Below are positions 22,001 through 31,540 of a stretch of DNA of 64,000 bases, piece by piece. This DNA comes from Psychrobacillus sp. INOP01 (GTDB lineage Bacteria > Bacillota > Bacilli > Bacillales_A > Planococcaceae). Numbering within the stretch: position 1 is the first letter of the stretch; each line of letters opens with the position of its first letter. The notes under the pieces were generated by a model. The model searched no databases, had not been told where the DNA came from, and saw nothing but the letters and a program-made list of their open reading frames with translations. The translations under genes and the position numbers were made by a program. The stretch covers positions 3,534,001-3,598,000 of the forward strand of contig NZ_CP073315.1 of assembly GCF_018140925.1 (NCBI RefSeq). The letters are read 5' to 3'.

Positions 22001-22225
22001 ATGTTATATCCATCTGTAGATTCTTTAAAAACCCAAATCGATTCAAAATATTCTTTAGTGAGTGTTGCTTCTAAAAGAGCACGTCAGCTACAAGAAGAAG
22101 GCGGCGAACGCCTGATTTCATATGTTTCTCATAAGCAAGTTGGGAGAGCGTTAGAAGAAGTTGCAGCTGGTGAACTTACTATACAATCATCTAGTGATTC
22201 TGTAGTTTATGAAGACGAAGTATAA
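22001..22225 (+). CDS. rpoZ: RNA polymerase omega subunit
   Basis: Small RNA polymerase subunit that helps assemble beta prime and takes part in (p)ppGpp responses in some bacteria. It has 74 residues. S-L-V-S-V-A-S-K-R-A-R-Q-L-Q (residues 18-31) is the conserved omega core, and V-G-R-A-L-E-E-V near 47 is also typical. The ribosome-binding site GGAAGGAGAA lies in the gmk 3' end, so translation follows gmk directly. It is followed by a strong terminator. Confidence 0.95.
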   Translation: MLYPSVDSLKTQIDSKYSLVSVASKRARQLQEEGGERLISYVSHKQVGRALEEVAAGELTIQSSSDSVVYEDEV

Positions 22226-22273
22226 TATTTAACAATACGCAAGTAGATGTCTCAACAAGCTGCGGATTAACTG

Positions 22274-22316
22274 CAACCTCCCAAAGAATGTACGGTTCTT
22301 TGGGAGGTTGTTGTTT
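22274..22316 (+). terminator. Strong hairpin terminator between rpoZ and coaBC
   Basis: CAACCTCCCAAAGAA (22274-22288) pairs perfectly with TTCTTTGGGAGGTTG (22296-22310) around a 7-base loop, then TTGTTT. The T tract is interrupted, so it may be partly read through into coaBC, for which no strong promoter is seen after it. Confidence 0.8.
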
Positions 22317-22330
22317 AGAGGGGAGAATTC

Positions 22331-23539
22331 ATGTTGTTAACTTCTAAAAAAATTCTTGTTTGTGTTACCGGTGGTATTGCCGTATATAAAGCGGTTGCAT
22401 TGGTTAGTAAATTGACACAAGCAGGGGCAAATGTAAAAGTAATGATGACAAAATCGGCGATGGAATTTGTTCAACCATTAAGCTTTCAGGCTATGTCTAG
22501 AAATGATGTGTATTTTGATACATTTGATGAAAAGGACTCTAGCGTTATTGCGCATATCGATTTAGCAGACTGGGCAGATTTAGTGATTGTAGCTCCTGCA
22601 ACTGCCAATTTAATCGGTAAACTAGCAAATGGTATTGCGGATGATATGGTGACTACTACATTATTGGCAACAACTGCGGATGTATGGATAGCACCTGCAA
22701 TGAATGTACATATGTATGAAAATGCTGCTGTTATACGTAATATTACTCAACTTTCAAGAGATGGTTATCAGTTTATCGAGCCTTCTGAAGGTTTTTTAGC
22801 CTGTGGATATGTAGGTAAGGGTCGGTTAGAAGAACCAGAGAAAATAGTACAGTTGGTAGGTGCGTATTTTGCGCCGAAAGAACTACCTTTAAAAGGAAGC
22901 AAAGTTGTCGTAACGGCAGGTCCAACTAGAGAGAGAATTGACCCTGTCCGATTTTTGACTAATTTTTCAAGTGGAAAAATGGGATATGCTATGGCCGAGG
23001 CTGCGGCAAGTCTGGGAGCAGAAACTATTTTGATCTCTGGTCCTGTCAGTTTGAGTGCTCCAGCAAACGTAACGCTTGTTTCCGTAGAAAGTGCAAAAGA
23101 AATGCTAGATGCCGTGTTGCTTCATTTTGAGACAGCTTCGATAGTTATAAAAACTGCTGCCGTGGCAGATTATAAACCTAAAGAAGTTTATTCTCAAAAG
23201 ATGAAAAAGCAAGCTGGTGATTCTACTATTTTATTAGAAAGAACTACCGATATTCTTTTGGAACTGGGTAAACGAAAAAAGGACCAATTATTAATAGGCT
23301 TTGCAGCAGAAACAAACGATGTGATCCATTATGCTAAAAGCAAGCTAGTTAAGAAAAATGCGGATTATATTATTGCCAATGACTTGACCGAAGCGGGTTC
23401 AGGATTTGGAACAGATACGAATGCTGTAACGTTAGTTGGTAAAAATATGGAACAGTATTTTCCTCATCAAAGCAAGAAAGAGCTTGCGCTACAAGTACTG
23501 CAAACCATTATTCAATTGGAGAAAGATGATTCTAAATGA
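22331..23539 (+). CDS. coaBC: CoaBC: phosphopantothenoylcysteine decarboxylase / phosphopantothenate-cysteine ligase
   Basis: Bifunctional coenzyme A biosynthesis enzyme. The N-terminal flavoprotein decarboxylase has active-site His75, the A-P-A-M-N-V-H-M-Y motif (121-129) and Cys158 in A-C-G-Y-V-G-K-G. The C-terminal synthetase domain starts about residue 187 with V-V-T-A-G-P-T-R-E and N-F-S-S-G-K-M-G. It has 402 residues. The start ATG has GAGGGGAGAATTC upstream. The stop overlaps priA as ATGA. Confidence 0.95.
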   Translation: MLLTSKKILVCVTGGIAVYKAVALVSKLTQAGANVKVMMTKSAMEFVQPLSFQAMSRNDVYFDTFDEKDSSVIAHIDLADWADLVIVAPATANLIGKLANGIADDMVTTTLLATTADVWIAPAMNVHMYENAAVIRNITQLSRDGYQFIEPSEGFLACGYVGKGRLEEPEKIVQLVGAYFAPKELPLKGSKVVVTAGPTRERIDPVRFLTNFSSGKMGYAMAEAAASLGAETILISGPVSLSAPANVTLVSVESAKEMLDAVLLHFETASIVIKTAAVADYKPKEVYSQKMKKQAGDSTILLERTTDILLELGKRKKDQLLIGFAAETNDVIHYAKSKLVKKNADYIIANDLTEAGSGFGTDTNAVTLVGKNMEQYFPHQSKKELALQVLQTIIQLEKDDSK

Positions 23540-25947
23540 TAGTAGAAGTTATTGTAGATGTATCAGCTTATCCTATTGATCGGCCTTTTGACTATATTGT
23601 ACCTGAAGAATTAGAAACAGTTGTAGAACGTGGAAGTCGTGTACATGTTCCTTTTGGAAATAGAAAAGTACAAGGATTTATAACGAATATTAAAGAGCAT
23701 TCTGATTTAGATGTGTCCAAGCTCAAAGAGATTATTTCTATAATCGATGTGGAACCTGTAATAACCGAAGAATTATTACAACTTTCCAAATGGATGACCA
23801 ATAAAACGCTATGCTATGAGATAGATGCACTTCAAGTAATGCTACCAGCTGCTCTCCGTGCTACATATAAAAAAGAAATATTGTTAGTAGAACCAGACGG
23901 AGTAGATATAGGGACACTAGCATTATTTGGTTCAAAAGAAACGATTTCTTATGAAGTATTTGAAAAAGCTGGACTATTACGGCAGATGAAAAAGTATTTA
24001 GATCAAGGTAACTTCCAGTTGGAGACTGTTATTAAGCAACATGGAAAGGTAAAAACAATCGCTAAATATCGTATGGTGGAAAACAAAGAATTAGTTCATA
24101 CCCTACTAAGTGAACTCCCCAAAAATGCGATTAAACAAAAAGAGCTAATCGAATGGCTTTTAATGCAAAAGCAACCTTTATATACAATGGCAGAACTTAA
24201 AGATAGAGCACAGACAAATAATCATACGGTTAAAGCTTTAATCGATAAAGGAATTTTAGAAAAAGAAAACAAAGAAATATACCGTGAAATAAGCAGTCTT
24301 GAGTATAGCGACCGGGACCATAGATTTAAATTGACGGATGAACAACAAGAAGCTCTAGACCAGATCAATGAAGCGCAGGATAAGAATCAGGATACTACTT
24401 TTCTTCTACACGGCATTACCGGTAGTGGGAAAACAGAGATTTATTTGAATGCTATTGAAAAGTCAATCAATGAAGGCAAACAGGCAATTATGCTTGTACC
24501 TGAAATATCATTGACACCTCAAATGACTAGAAGATTTAAATTGCGTTTTAACGACCAAGTAGCTGTAATGCATAGTGGGCTATCAGTCGGTGAAAAATTT
24601 GATGAATGGCGTAAAATTTGGCGTGGCGAAGTGAAGGTTGTTGTCGGTGCTAGATCTGCAATATTCGCACCTTTTAAAAATCTAGGCTTAATCATTTTAG
24701 ATGAGGAGCATGAATCTACCTATAAACAGGAAGATACACCAAGGTATCATGCGAGAGATGTAGCAATTTGGAGAAGTAGTTTTCATCAATGTCCAGTAAT
24801 TTTAGGAAGTGCAACACCTTCACTTGAATCCTATGCACGAGCTTCAAAGGGAGTGTACAGTTTATTAACTTTGCAGATGCGTGCGAAAGAACAGTCTTTA
24901 CCATTCGTAAATGTTGTGGACATGCGTGCAGAGTTAAAAAACGGAAATCGTTCTATGTTTAGTTTAGATCTTGCGGATGCTATCCGAGAAAAGTTAGATA
25001 AAAAAGAACAAATCGTTTTATTTTTAAATAAAAGAGGATTTTCCTCATTTGTATTATGTAGAGATTGTGGAACAGTAGTAGAATGCGACAATTGTGATAT
25101 TTCGCTTACCTATCACCGAGAGGGCGAGCAGCTTAAATGTCATTATTGTGGACATGAAGAACCAGTACCGAAGCAATGTCCCGAATGTTCTAGTGAGCAT
25201 ATTCGATTCTTCGGAACAGGTACTCAAAAGGTGGAAGAAGAGATTACAAAGCTATTCCCTTATGCAAGAGTTCTTCGAATGGATGTAGATACCACTAGAA
25301 CGAAAGGGTCACATGAACGGATTTTAAAACAATTTGGAGATGGCGAAGCGGACATCTTACTTGGAACCCAAATGATTGCAAAGGGGCTTGATTTTCCCAA
25401 TATTACGCTTGTTGGTGTATTAAATGCTGATACAACTTTGCACTTAGCCGATTTTAGAGCGGCCGAAAAAACATTTCAGTTAATGACGCAAGTTAGCGGA
25501 CGAGCTGGAAGACATGATAAAGAAGGTCAGGTGTATATCCAAACGTATACACCGGAGCATTATGCAATAGAATATTCGAAATCGCAGTTGTATGAGCCGT
25601 TCTATCATAAAGAAATGCTGGTGCGAAAACAGTTCGAATATCCACCTTTCTATTATTTAACACTTGTTCAGGTAACACATGAAAATGTCCTGTTAGCCTC
25701 GGAATATGCAAAATTAGCAACTGATTGGTTACGTGAGAATTTATCTTCCACGACGATGGTAATTGGACCAACTTCTAGTGCAATTAGTAAAATACAAAAT
25801 AGATATCGCTACCAATGTTTGATAAAATACAAAAAAGAACCAATATTAGTGGAAAAGCTTCAACAATTAATAAAAATATACCGAACCGAGTGGATAAAAA
25901 AAGGAATCATTTTAACAATTGATTTGGATCCTTCCACAATTTTATAA
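23536..25947 (+). CDS. priA: Primosomal protein N' (replication restart helicase PriA)
   Basis: 3'-5' DNA helicase that recognises collapsed forks and reloads the replisome. It has 803 residues. An N-terminal DNA-binding domain precedes Walker A GITGSGKTE (about 295-303) and the DEAH-type box L-D-E-E-H-E. The zinc module has paired cysteines C-R-D-C-G, C-D-N-C-D, C-H-Y-C-G and C-P-E-C-S. Helicase motif V-S-G-R-A-G-R is near residue 654. It overlaps coaBC as ATGA and ends 25 bases before def. Confidence 0.96.
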   Translation: MIVEVIVDVSAYPIDRPFDYIVPEELETVVERGSRVHVPFGNRKVQGFITNIKEHSDLDVSKLKEIISIIDVEPVITEELLQLSKWMTNKTLCYEIDALQVMLPAALRATYKKEILLVEPDGVDIGTLALFGSKETISYEVFEKAGLLRQMKKYLDQGNFQLETVIKQHGKVKTIAKYRMVENKELVHTLLSELPKNAIKQKELIEWLLMQKQPLYTMAELKDRAQTNNHTVKALIDKGILEKENKEIYREISSLEYSDRDHRFKLTDEQQEALDQINEAQDKNQDTTFLLHGITGSGKTEIYLNAIEKSINEGKQAIMLVPEISLTPQMTRRFKLRFNDQVAVMHSGLSVGEKFDEWRKIWRGEVKVVVGARSAIFAPFKNLGLIILDEEHESTYKQEDTPRYHARDVAIWRSSFHQCPVILGSATPSLESYARASKGVYSLLTLQMRAKEQSLPFVNVVDMRAELKNGNRSMFSLDLADAIREKLDKKEQIVLFLNKRGFSSFVLCRDCGTVVECDNCDISLTYHREGEQLKCHYCGHEEPVPKQCPECSSEHIRFFGTGTQKVEEEITKLFPYARVLRMDVDTTRTKGSHERILKQFGDGEADILLGTQMIAKGLDFPNITLVGVLNADTTLHLADFRAAEKTFQLMTQVSGRAGRHDKEGQVYIQTYTPEHYAIEYSKSQLYEPFYHKEMLVRKQFEYPPFYYLTLVQVTHENVLLASEYAKLATDWLRENLSSTTMVIGPTSSAISKIQNRYRYQCLIKYKKEPILVEKLQQLIKIYRTEWIKKGIILTIDLDPSTIL

Positions 25948-25972
25948 GGTGTTTGAAATGAGGAAAAGAAAA

Positions 25973-26461
25973 ATGGCAATACGTTCAATTATTACACATC
26001 CAAATGATGTACTATTAAAGAAATGTGAAGAAATTACTGAATTTGATGCCAAATTGGCTAAGCTTTTAGATGATATGTACGACACGATGGTCGCTTCTGA
26101 TGGAATCGGAATAGCTGCACCTCAGGTCGGAGAGGCAATTCAAGCAGCAATCGTTGATCTAGGTGAAGGTCAAGATATTATCGAAATGATCAATCCAGAA
26201 GTAGTGGAAATCGGAGGGTCAGAAATAGAAGTGGAAGGATGCTTAAGCTTTCCTGACGTTTATGGAGAAGTAGAACGTCCATTTTATGTAAAAGTAGAAG
26301 CTCAGGATCGAACAGGAGCTTTATATGAATTACAAGCAGAGGATTATGAAGCAAGAGCCGTTTTACATGAAATAGATCATTTACATGGTGTTTTATTTAC
26401 AACAAAGGTTATTCGTTATGTAGAATTGGAAGAACTTGAAAATGAGGTGGAAGAAGTATGA
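25973..26461 (+). CDS. def: Peptide deformylase
   Basis: Metalloenzyme that removes the formyl group from nascent N-termini. Motifs GIGIAAPQVG (44-53), EGCLS (88-92) and HEIDH (132-136) supply Cys90, His132, His136 and Glu133. It has 162 residues. The start chosen is ATG 25973 because M-A-I-R-S-I-I-T-H-P aligns with the B. subtilis N-terminus; ATG 25958, five codons earlier, is a credible alternative with AAGGTG upstream. ATGA overlap with fmt, whose product adds the formyl group removed here. Confidence 0.95.
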   Translation: MAIRSIITHPNDVLLKKCEEITEFDAKLAKLLDDMYDTMVASDGIGIAAPQVGEAIQAAIVDLGEGQDIIEMINPEVVEIGGSEIEVEGCLSFPDVYGEVERPFYVKVEAQDRTGALYELQAEDYEARAVLHEIDHLHGVLFTTKVIRYVELEELENEVEEV

Positions 26462-27399
26462 CATCTATTATCTTCATGGGTACCCCAACATTCTCCGCAC
26501 CTATTTTGAGAATGTTAGTGGATGAAGGCTATAAAGTAAAGGCTGTCGTGACTCAACCAGATCGACCAGTAGGTAGAAAAAAAGTATTGACCGCACCTCC
26601 TGTAAAAGAAGAAGCCATTCAACTTGGTTTGCCTGTAATTCAGCCGAATAAATTAAAAGGATCAGATGAACTAGATCAAATTATCGCCCTAAAGCCAGAT
26701 TTAATCGTTACTGCCGCTTTCGGTCAGATTCTCCCGAAAGAATTGTTAGAGGTTCCTGAACTTGGTTGCATTAATGTTCATGCATCGTTGCTACCTGCTT
26801 ATCGTGGTGGTGCACCAATTCATCAGGCAATAATAGATGGGCAAAGTAAAACAGGTGTAACAATAATGTATATGGAAGAAAAATTAGATGCTGGAGATAT
26901 AATATCGCAAAGTGAAATATCTATTGAACACTCTGATGATACTGGTCTGTTATTTGAAAAACTAAGTGCAGTTGGTTCTGAGCTACTTAAAGAGACATTA
27001 CCTTCCATTATCGCAAAAACGAATAATCGTACTAAACAGGATGACACAAAAGTAACTTTTGCTAAAAATATTTCACGTGAACAAGAAAGAATAGATTGGA
27101 ATAATTCAGCGTTGCAATTGCACAATCAAATTCGTGGGCTTCACCCTTGGCCAGTAGCCTATACAACATTAGATGGACAAGTTGTGAAGATTTGGAAGGC
27201 GGATACTACTTCGATTCAAACGAATGAAAAACCTGGAACTGTTGTGAAAATTGAGTCAGAATACTTCGTTGTTCAAACTGGAAAGTCAGAAGCGATTCGG
27301 ATTAATGAGTTACAACCAGCTGGTAAAAAGAAATTGTCCGCAGAAGATTATTTGCGCGGCGTAGGCTCGAAATTGCGAATAGGAGATATATTTGAATGA
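26458..27399 (+). CDS. fmt: Methionyl-tRNA formyltransferase
   Basis: Formylates initiator Met-tRNA using 10-formyl-tetrahydrofolate. The catalytic region is N-V-H-A-S-L-L-P-A-Y-R-G-G-A-P (106-120), with Asn106 and His108. The C-terminal tRNA-binding domain begins about residue 207. It has 313 residues. It overlaps def upstream and rsmB downstream as ATGA, so the three are probably translated together. Confidence 0.96.
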   Translation: MTSIIFMGTPTFSAPILRMLVDEGYKVKAVVTQPDRPVGRKKVLTAPPVKEEAIQLGLPVIQPNKLKGSDELDQIIALKPDLIVTAAFGQILPKELLEVPELGCINVHASLLPAYRGGAPIHQAIIDGQSKTGVTIMYMEEKLDAGDIISQSEISIEHSDDTGLLFEKLSAVGSELLKETLPSIIAKTNNRTKQDDTKVTFAKNISREQERIDWNNSALQLHNQIRGLHPWPVAYTTLDGQVVKIWKADTTSIQTNEKPGTVVKIESEYFVVQTGKSEAIRINELQPAGKKKLSAEDYLRGVGSKLRIGDIFE

Positions 27400-28748
27400 C
27401 GAAAAAAAGCGAAAAAATTTGGACAGGTAATGTTCGAGATGCTGCACTTACTATATTAATGGCTGTTGAAAAGCAGCAAGCATATAGTAACTTACTATTA
27501 CACCAAACGATAGAAAAGTATACGATTGACCCGAAAGATCGCGCGTTACTTACGGAACTAACTTATGGCACCCTTCAATATAAAATGACACTAGATTATT
27601 ATTTACAACCGTTTATTAAAGGGAAATTAGATGACTGGGTTAAGCAATTACTCCGCTTATCCCTATATCAAATCCATTATTTATCGCGTATTCCTGATCA
27701 TGCGGCTGTTAATGAAGCGGTCGAAATCGCGAAAAGAAGAGGACATAAAGGAATTGCCTCAGCAGTTAATGGTATATTGCGGTCTATTTTAAGAGAAGGC
27801 GTTCGTTCAACGGAAGATATTAAAAATAGAGAAGAGCGATTGTCCATCGAGACAAGCCATCCACTATGGATGGTAAATCGTTTCATATCACAATATGGTT
27901 TTGAAACGACGGAGAAGATGTTGAAGGAAAATAATGAGCCGCCTGTTACGACGTTGCGAGTAAACTTATTTAAGCGTACGGTTGATCAAGTACTTCATCT
28001 GATGACACAAGAAGGGCATGTAGTGGCTAAAAGTGAAATCATTCCCGAGTGTATTTACTTATTTAACGGACAAGCAGCTAGAACAACTGCTTATCAAGAG
28101 GGCTTTGTAACAATTCAAGATGAAAGTTCTATGATTCCTGCTTATGTTCTTCAGCCAGAACCTGGGATGACCGTTTTAGATATGTGTTCAGCACCTGGTG
28201 GTAAAACTACTCATATTGCCGAAAAAATGAAAAATACAGGGAAACTTGTGGCAATGGATATTCATCAGCATAAATTAAAGCTAGTGAAAGAAAATGCAGA
28301 GCGTTTAGGCTTTAGTTTTATCGAAACAGTGGAGATGGATGGAAGAAAAGCTAGCGAAAATTATGCACCACAATCATTTGATCGCATACTTGTGGATGCA
28401 CCATGCAGTGGACTTGGCGTTATGAAACGTAAGCCTGATATTAAATATACAAAAAAAGAAAAAGATTTTGCTTCCTTAAAACCAATTCAGATGAATTTAT
28501 TAGAAGAAGCGTATAAACTTTTAAAACCGGATGGATTAATGGTATATAGTACTTGTACAGTCGATTTGGAAGAAAACGAAGGAACGACACAGCTATTTCT
28601 AGATGCACATCCTGATATGGAACTTCAACATTTCCCAAACGTTATTAAACGTATAAAGAAACAGGAAAAAGAAGGAACGCTTCAGATTTTCCCGCAAGAT
28701 TTACGTAGTGATGGATTTTATGTAGCTCTATTTCAAAAAAAGAAATAG
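27396..28748 (+). CDS. rsmB: 16S rRNA (cytosine-C5) methyltransferase RsmB
   Basis: Methylates C967 (E. coli numbering) of 16S rRNA with S-adenosylmethionine. An N-terminal NusB-like RNA-binding domain (about 1-140) is followed by the Rossmann methyltransferase with D-M-C-S-A-P-G-G-K-T. The two catalytic cysteines are in D-A-P-C-S-G-L-G and Y-S-T-C-T-V. It has 450 residues. In B. subtilis, rlmN follows this gene; here prpC follows after 40 bases. Confidence 0.95.
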   Translation: MTKKSEKIWTGNVRDAALTILMAVEKQQAYSNLLLHQTIEKYTIDPKDRALLTELTYGTLQYKMTLDYYLQPFIKGKLDDWVKQLLRLSLYQIHYLSRIPDHAAVNEAVEIAKRRGHKGIASAVNGILRSILREGVRSTEDIKNREERLSIETSHPLWMVNRFISQYGFETTEKMLKENNEPPVTTLRVNLFKRTVDQVLHLMTQEGHVVAKSEIIPECIYLFNGQAARTTAYQEGFVTIQDESSMIPAYVLQPEPGMTVLDMCSAPGGKTTHIAEKMKNTGKLVAMDIHQHKLKLVKENAERLGFSFIETVEMDGRKASENYAPQSFDRILVDAPCSGLGVMKRKPDIKYTKKEKDFASLKPIQMNLLEEAYKLLKPDGLMVYSTCTVDLEENEGTTQLFLDAHPDMELQHFPNVIKRIKKQEKEGTLQIFPQDLRSDGFYVALFQKKK

Positions 28749-28788
28749 AGACCACTCTTTGCCAAATTCAAAAGAGGTGAATGATAAG

Positions 28789-29526
28789 ATGAAGTTTGTT
28801 GTGAAGACGGATGTAGGAATGAAAAGAACTGTAAATGAAGATAGAGTAGAAGTTTTTATGCGTGAGGACAGTCGGTTATTGGCTGTTGTTGCCGATGGTA
28901 TGGGTGGTCATAATGCGGGAGACGTTGCGAGTGAGCTAGCTGTTTCTGAGTTTAAAAAGTATTTTGCTGCATTCAATCCGTTTATAGTAAAGGCAAGAGA
29001 TTGGTTAACCTATACATTTCAATCGATCAATCAAACTGTTAGTAGACATTCTAAAATGAGCGCAGAATGTGCTGGTATGGGAACAACATTAATCGCAGGG
29101 TTATTTGAGAAACACCAAGGGATTATTGCTCATGTTGGGGATAGCCGCGTCTATTTGATATCAGCAGAGCAAGTCCTTCAAATTACACGAGACCATTCGT
29201 ATGTTAACGTCCTCATCGATTCTGGGGAAATAAGTGAGGAACAAGCGAAGACCCATCCCAATAAAAATGTATTAATGAAAGCAATTGGTACTGAACGAAC
29301 AATTCAACCAGACTTTTACGATATCGCTTTCCAACCAAACTCTTATTTACTTTTTTGTACAGACGGTTTAAGCAATAAGATAAGTGAATCATTTATGCAA
29401 TCCACTTTATATTCCAATAGGACGCTTGAAGAAAAAGGGCAAGATTTAGTAGATGAAGCAAATAATTCAGGCGGAGAAGATAATATTTCTTTAATCCTAT
29501 TATCTAACAATGACGAGGAGGTGTAA
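28789..29526 (+). CDS. prpC: Serine/threonine protein phosphatase, PP2C family (PrpC/Stp)
   Basis: Dephosphorylates proteins phosphorylated by PrkC, encoded next door. It has 245 residues. PP2C motifs: T-D-V-G-M-K-R-T-V-N-E-D at the N-terminus, D-G-M-G-G-H-N-A-G-D (about 39-48), H-V-G-D-S-R-V-Y and G-G-E-D-N-I near the end, carrying the metal-binding aspartates. The start chosen is ATG 28789 after AAAAGAGGTGA; the open frame extends to a TTG at 28759 without a ribosome-binding site. Two bases separate it from prkC. Confidence 0.95.
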   Translation: MKFVVKTDVGMKRTVNEDRVEVFMREDSRLLAVVADGMGGHNAGDVASELAVSEFKKYFAAFNPFIVKARDWLTYTFQSINQTVSRHSKMSAECAGMGTTLIAGLFEKHQGIIAHVGDSRVYLISAEQVLQITRDHSYVNVLIDSGEISEEQAKTHPNKNVLMKAIGTERTIQPDFYDIAFQPNSYLLFCTDGLSNKISESFMQSTLYSNRTLEEKGQDLVDEANNSGGEDNISLILLSNNDEEV

Positions 29527-29528
29527 GG

Positions 29529-31523
29529 ATGCTGATAGGTAAACGAATAAGTGGCAGATACAAGTTGCTTGAAATGATTGGTGGAGGCGGTATGTCAAAT
29601 GTTTATTTGGCACATGATATGATTTTAGATCGTGATGTAGCGATTAAGGTGTTACGTTACGATTTTTCTAATGAAGAAGAATTACACCGTCGTTTTCAAC
29701 GTGAGGCCCTTTCTGCAACTAGCCTTACTCACCCCCACATTGTCAATATTTATGATGTAGGGGAAGATGAAGATATTCACTATATTGTCATGGAATATGT
29801 GAAGGGCGACACGTTAAAAGAATACATACTGCTGAATGCACCGGTTTCTCCAACCAAATCTGTAAAGATTATGAAGCAACTTACGTCGGCTATTTCTGCT
29901 GCGCATAATAATCATATTATCCACCGTGACATTAAGCCACAGAACATTTTGTTGGATGAAGAGGAAAATGTAAAGGTAACTGATTTTGGTATTGCGATGG
30001 CACTTAGTGCAACATCTTACACTCAGACAAATTCTGTATTAGGTACAGTACATTACCTATCACCTGAACAAGCACGCGGTGGTACAGCAACGAAACAGTC
30101 AGACATATACGCATTAGGTATCGTGTTATTTGAACTATTAACTGGACAACTCCCATTTTCAGGAGAGTCCGCGGTATCCATCGCATTAAAGCATTTACAA
30201 ACAGAAACGCCATCTATCCGAAAAATTATTCCTTCTATACCGCAAAGCATTGAAAATGTCGTTTTGAAGGCTACTGCTAAGGACCCGAAAGATCGATATC
30301 TTTCCGCAGAAGAAATGGAAGCAGACTTGGCTACGGCGTTAACTCCTGAAAGAGCAGGAGAAGAGAAGTTCGTAGTAGCAATTGATGATGATGCAACCAA
30401 GGTGTTACCTGTTATTAAAGAACCTGTATCATTTAATGAGGTTTCTGACACAAAAAAAATGTCGGCATCAAATAAGGTACCTAAACCGGTAAAGCCAAAA
30501 ACTAAGAACAAGAAACGGAAAGTAATTGGAGGGGTAATAGGTGGAGTTATCCTATTATTATTGCTAATTTTCATCGTATTTCCAGGTCTGTTTAAAGCGG
30601 ACAAGATACAAGTTCCGGATGTGTCAAACTTAGAATTAGAAGAGGCTATTGAACAACTAGAGTCAGAAGGATTTACGATCGGTGATGAAACATTAGAGGT
30701 ATCAGATGAAGTGGAAGAAAATAAGATAATTCGAACGTCACCCGAAGCAGGAAAGCTTCGTGAAAAAAATAGTGAAATTCATTTATTTGTATCCTCGGGT
30801 AAAGAAACCTTTGTCCTTGAAAATTATGTCGGTAAAGATATAGATCAAGTACTAATATTGTTACAAAATCAAGATCTTAGAATAGATGTAAAGGAAGTAT
30901 TTGATGACCAGCCAAAAGGAACTATCTTAAAGCAAACACCGGTTGAAGGCGAAGAGGTTATTCCAGATGAAACTGATATTCTATTCACTGTAAGTAATGG
31001 ACCTGACTTACGTACAGTTAGCAATTTGACTGATTGGAATGAGAAAGCTTTAAGTGATTATGAAAAATCATCTGGGTTTAAAATTAGGGTGGCAGAAAGA
31101 CGAAATTCTGATTCCATTCCAAAAGGTAACGTGATTGACCAGAACCCAAAACCAAATGCAAAAGTAAGTCCAGGAAGTACAATAGAAGTAACTCTTTCTG
31201 ATGGTCCAAAGGCCAAGCCTACTAAATTTGTTGTGAAATCTGTTACGATTCCATATGAACAACCTATAGTAGAAGAAGAGAATGAAGAAGATGATAGTGA
31301 TGAGGAAGAAAACAAGGAAAAACCCGTGGTTCAGGAGCAGGTAGTTCGAATTTACATTGAAGATAATACACGTTCAATGGCGGAGCCTATCGAGGAATTT
31401 GTCTTAACTGAAACGGTTGTAAAACAATTGAAATTAGAAATTAGTGAAGGTAAAAAAGCAGCATATCGTATTGAGATAAACTCTACAGTATTTTTACAAG
31501 AAACAATTGCGTATGAAGATTGA
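29529..31523 (+). CDS. prkC: Membrane serine/threonine protein kinase with PASTA repeats (PrkC)
   Basis: Eukaryotic-type kinase that senses muropeptides or peptidoglycan fragments and controls growth, stationary phase and spore germination in relatives. It has 664 residues. The kinase domain spans about 1-270 (Gly-rich loop G-G-G-G-M-S-N-V, H-R-D-I-K-P-Q-N from 132, D-F-G). A basic linker leads to one membrane segment (about 331-353), then three PASTA repeats (about 357-562). An acidic Glu-rich stretch and a C-terminal domain follow. GAGGAGGTGTAAGG lies before the start. It is paired with prpC as in most Firmicutes. Confidence 0.95.
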   Translation: MLIGKRISGRYKLLEMIGGGGMSNVYLAHDMILDRDVAIKVLRYDFSNEEELHRRFQREALSATSLTHPHIVNIYDVGEDEDIHYIVMEYVKGDTLKEYILLNAPVSPTKSVKIMKQLTSAISAAHNNHIIHRDIKPQNILLDEEENVKVTDFGIAMALSATSYTQTNSVLGTVHYLSPEQARGGTATKQSDIYALGIVLFELLTGQLPFSGESAVSIALKHLQTETPSIRKIIPSIPQSIENVVLKATAKDPKDRYLSAEEMEADLATALTPERAGEEKFVVAIDDDATKVLPVIKEPVSFNEVSDTKKMSASNKVPKPVKPKTKNKKRKVIGGVIGGVILLLLLIFIVFPGLFKADKIQVPDVSNLELEEAIEQLESEGFTIGDETLEVSDEVEENKIIRTSPEAGKLREKNSEIHLFVSSGKETFVLENYVGKDIDQVLILLQNQDLRIDVKEVFDDQPKGTILKQTPVEGEEVIPDETDILFTVSNGPDLRTVSNLTDWNEKALSDYEKSSGFKIRVAERRNSDSIPKGNVIDQNPKPNAKVSPGSTIEVTLSDGPKAKPTKFVVKSVTIPYEQPIVEEENEEDDSDEEENKEKPVVQEQVVRIYIEDNTRSMAEPIEEFVLTETVVKQLKLEISEGKKAAYRIEINSTVFLQETIAYED

Positions 31524-31540
31524 GTATAGGGAGGTTTCGG

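Noticed and set aside
22226-22330. T-box or other riboswitch before coaBC
   Set aside because: The hairpin is a simple terminator; no T-box core motif or alternative antiterminator pairing was found.
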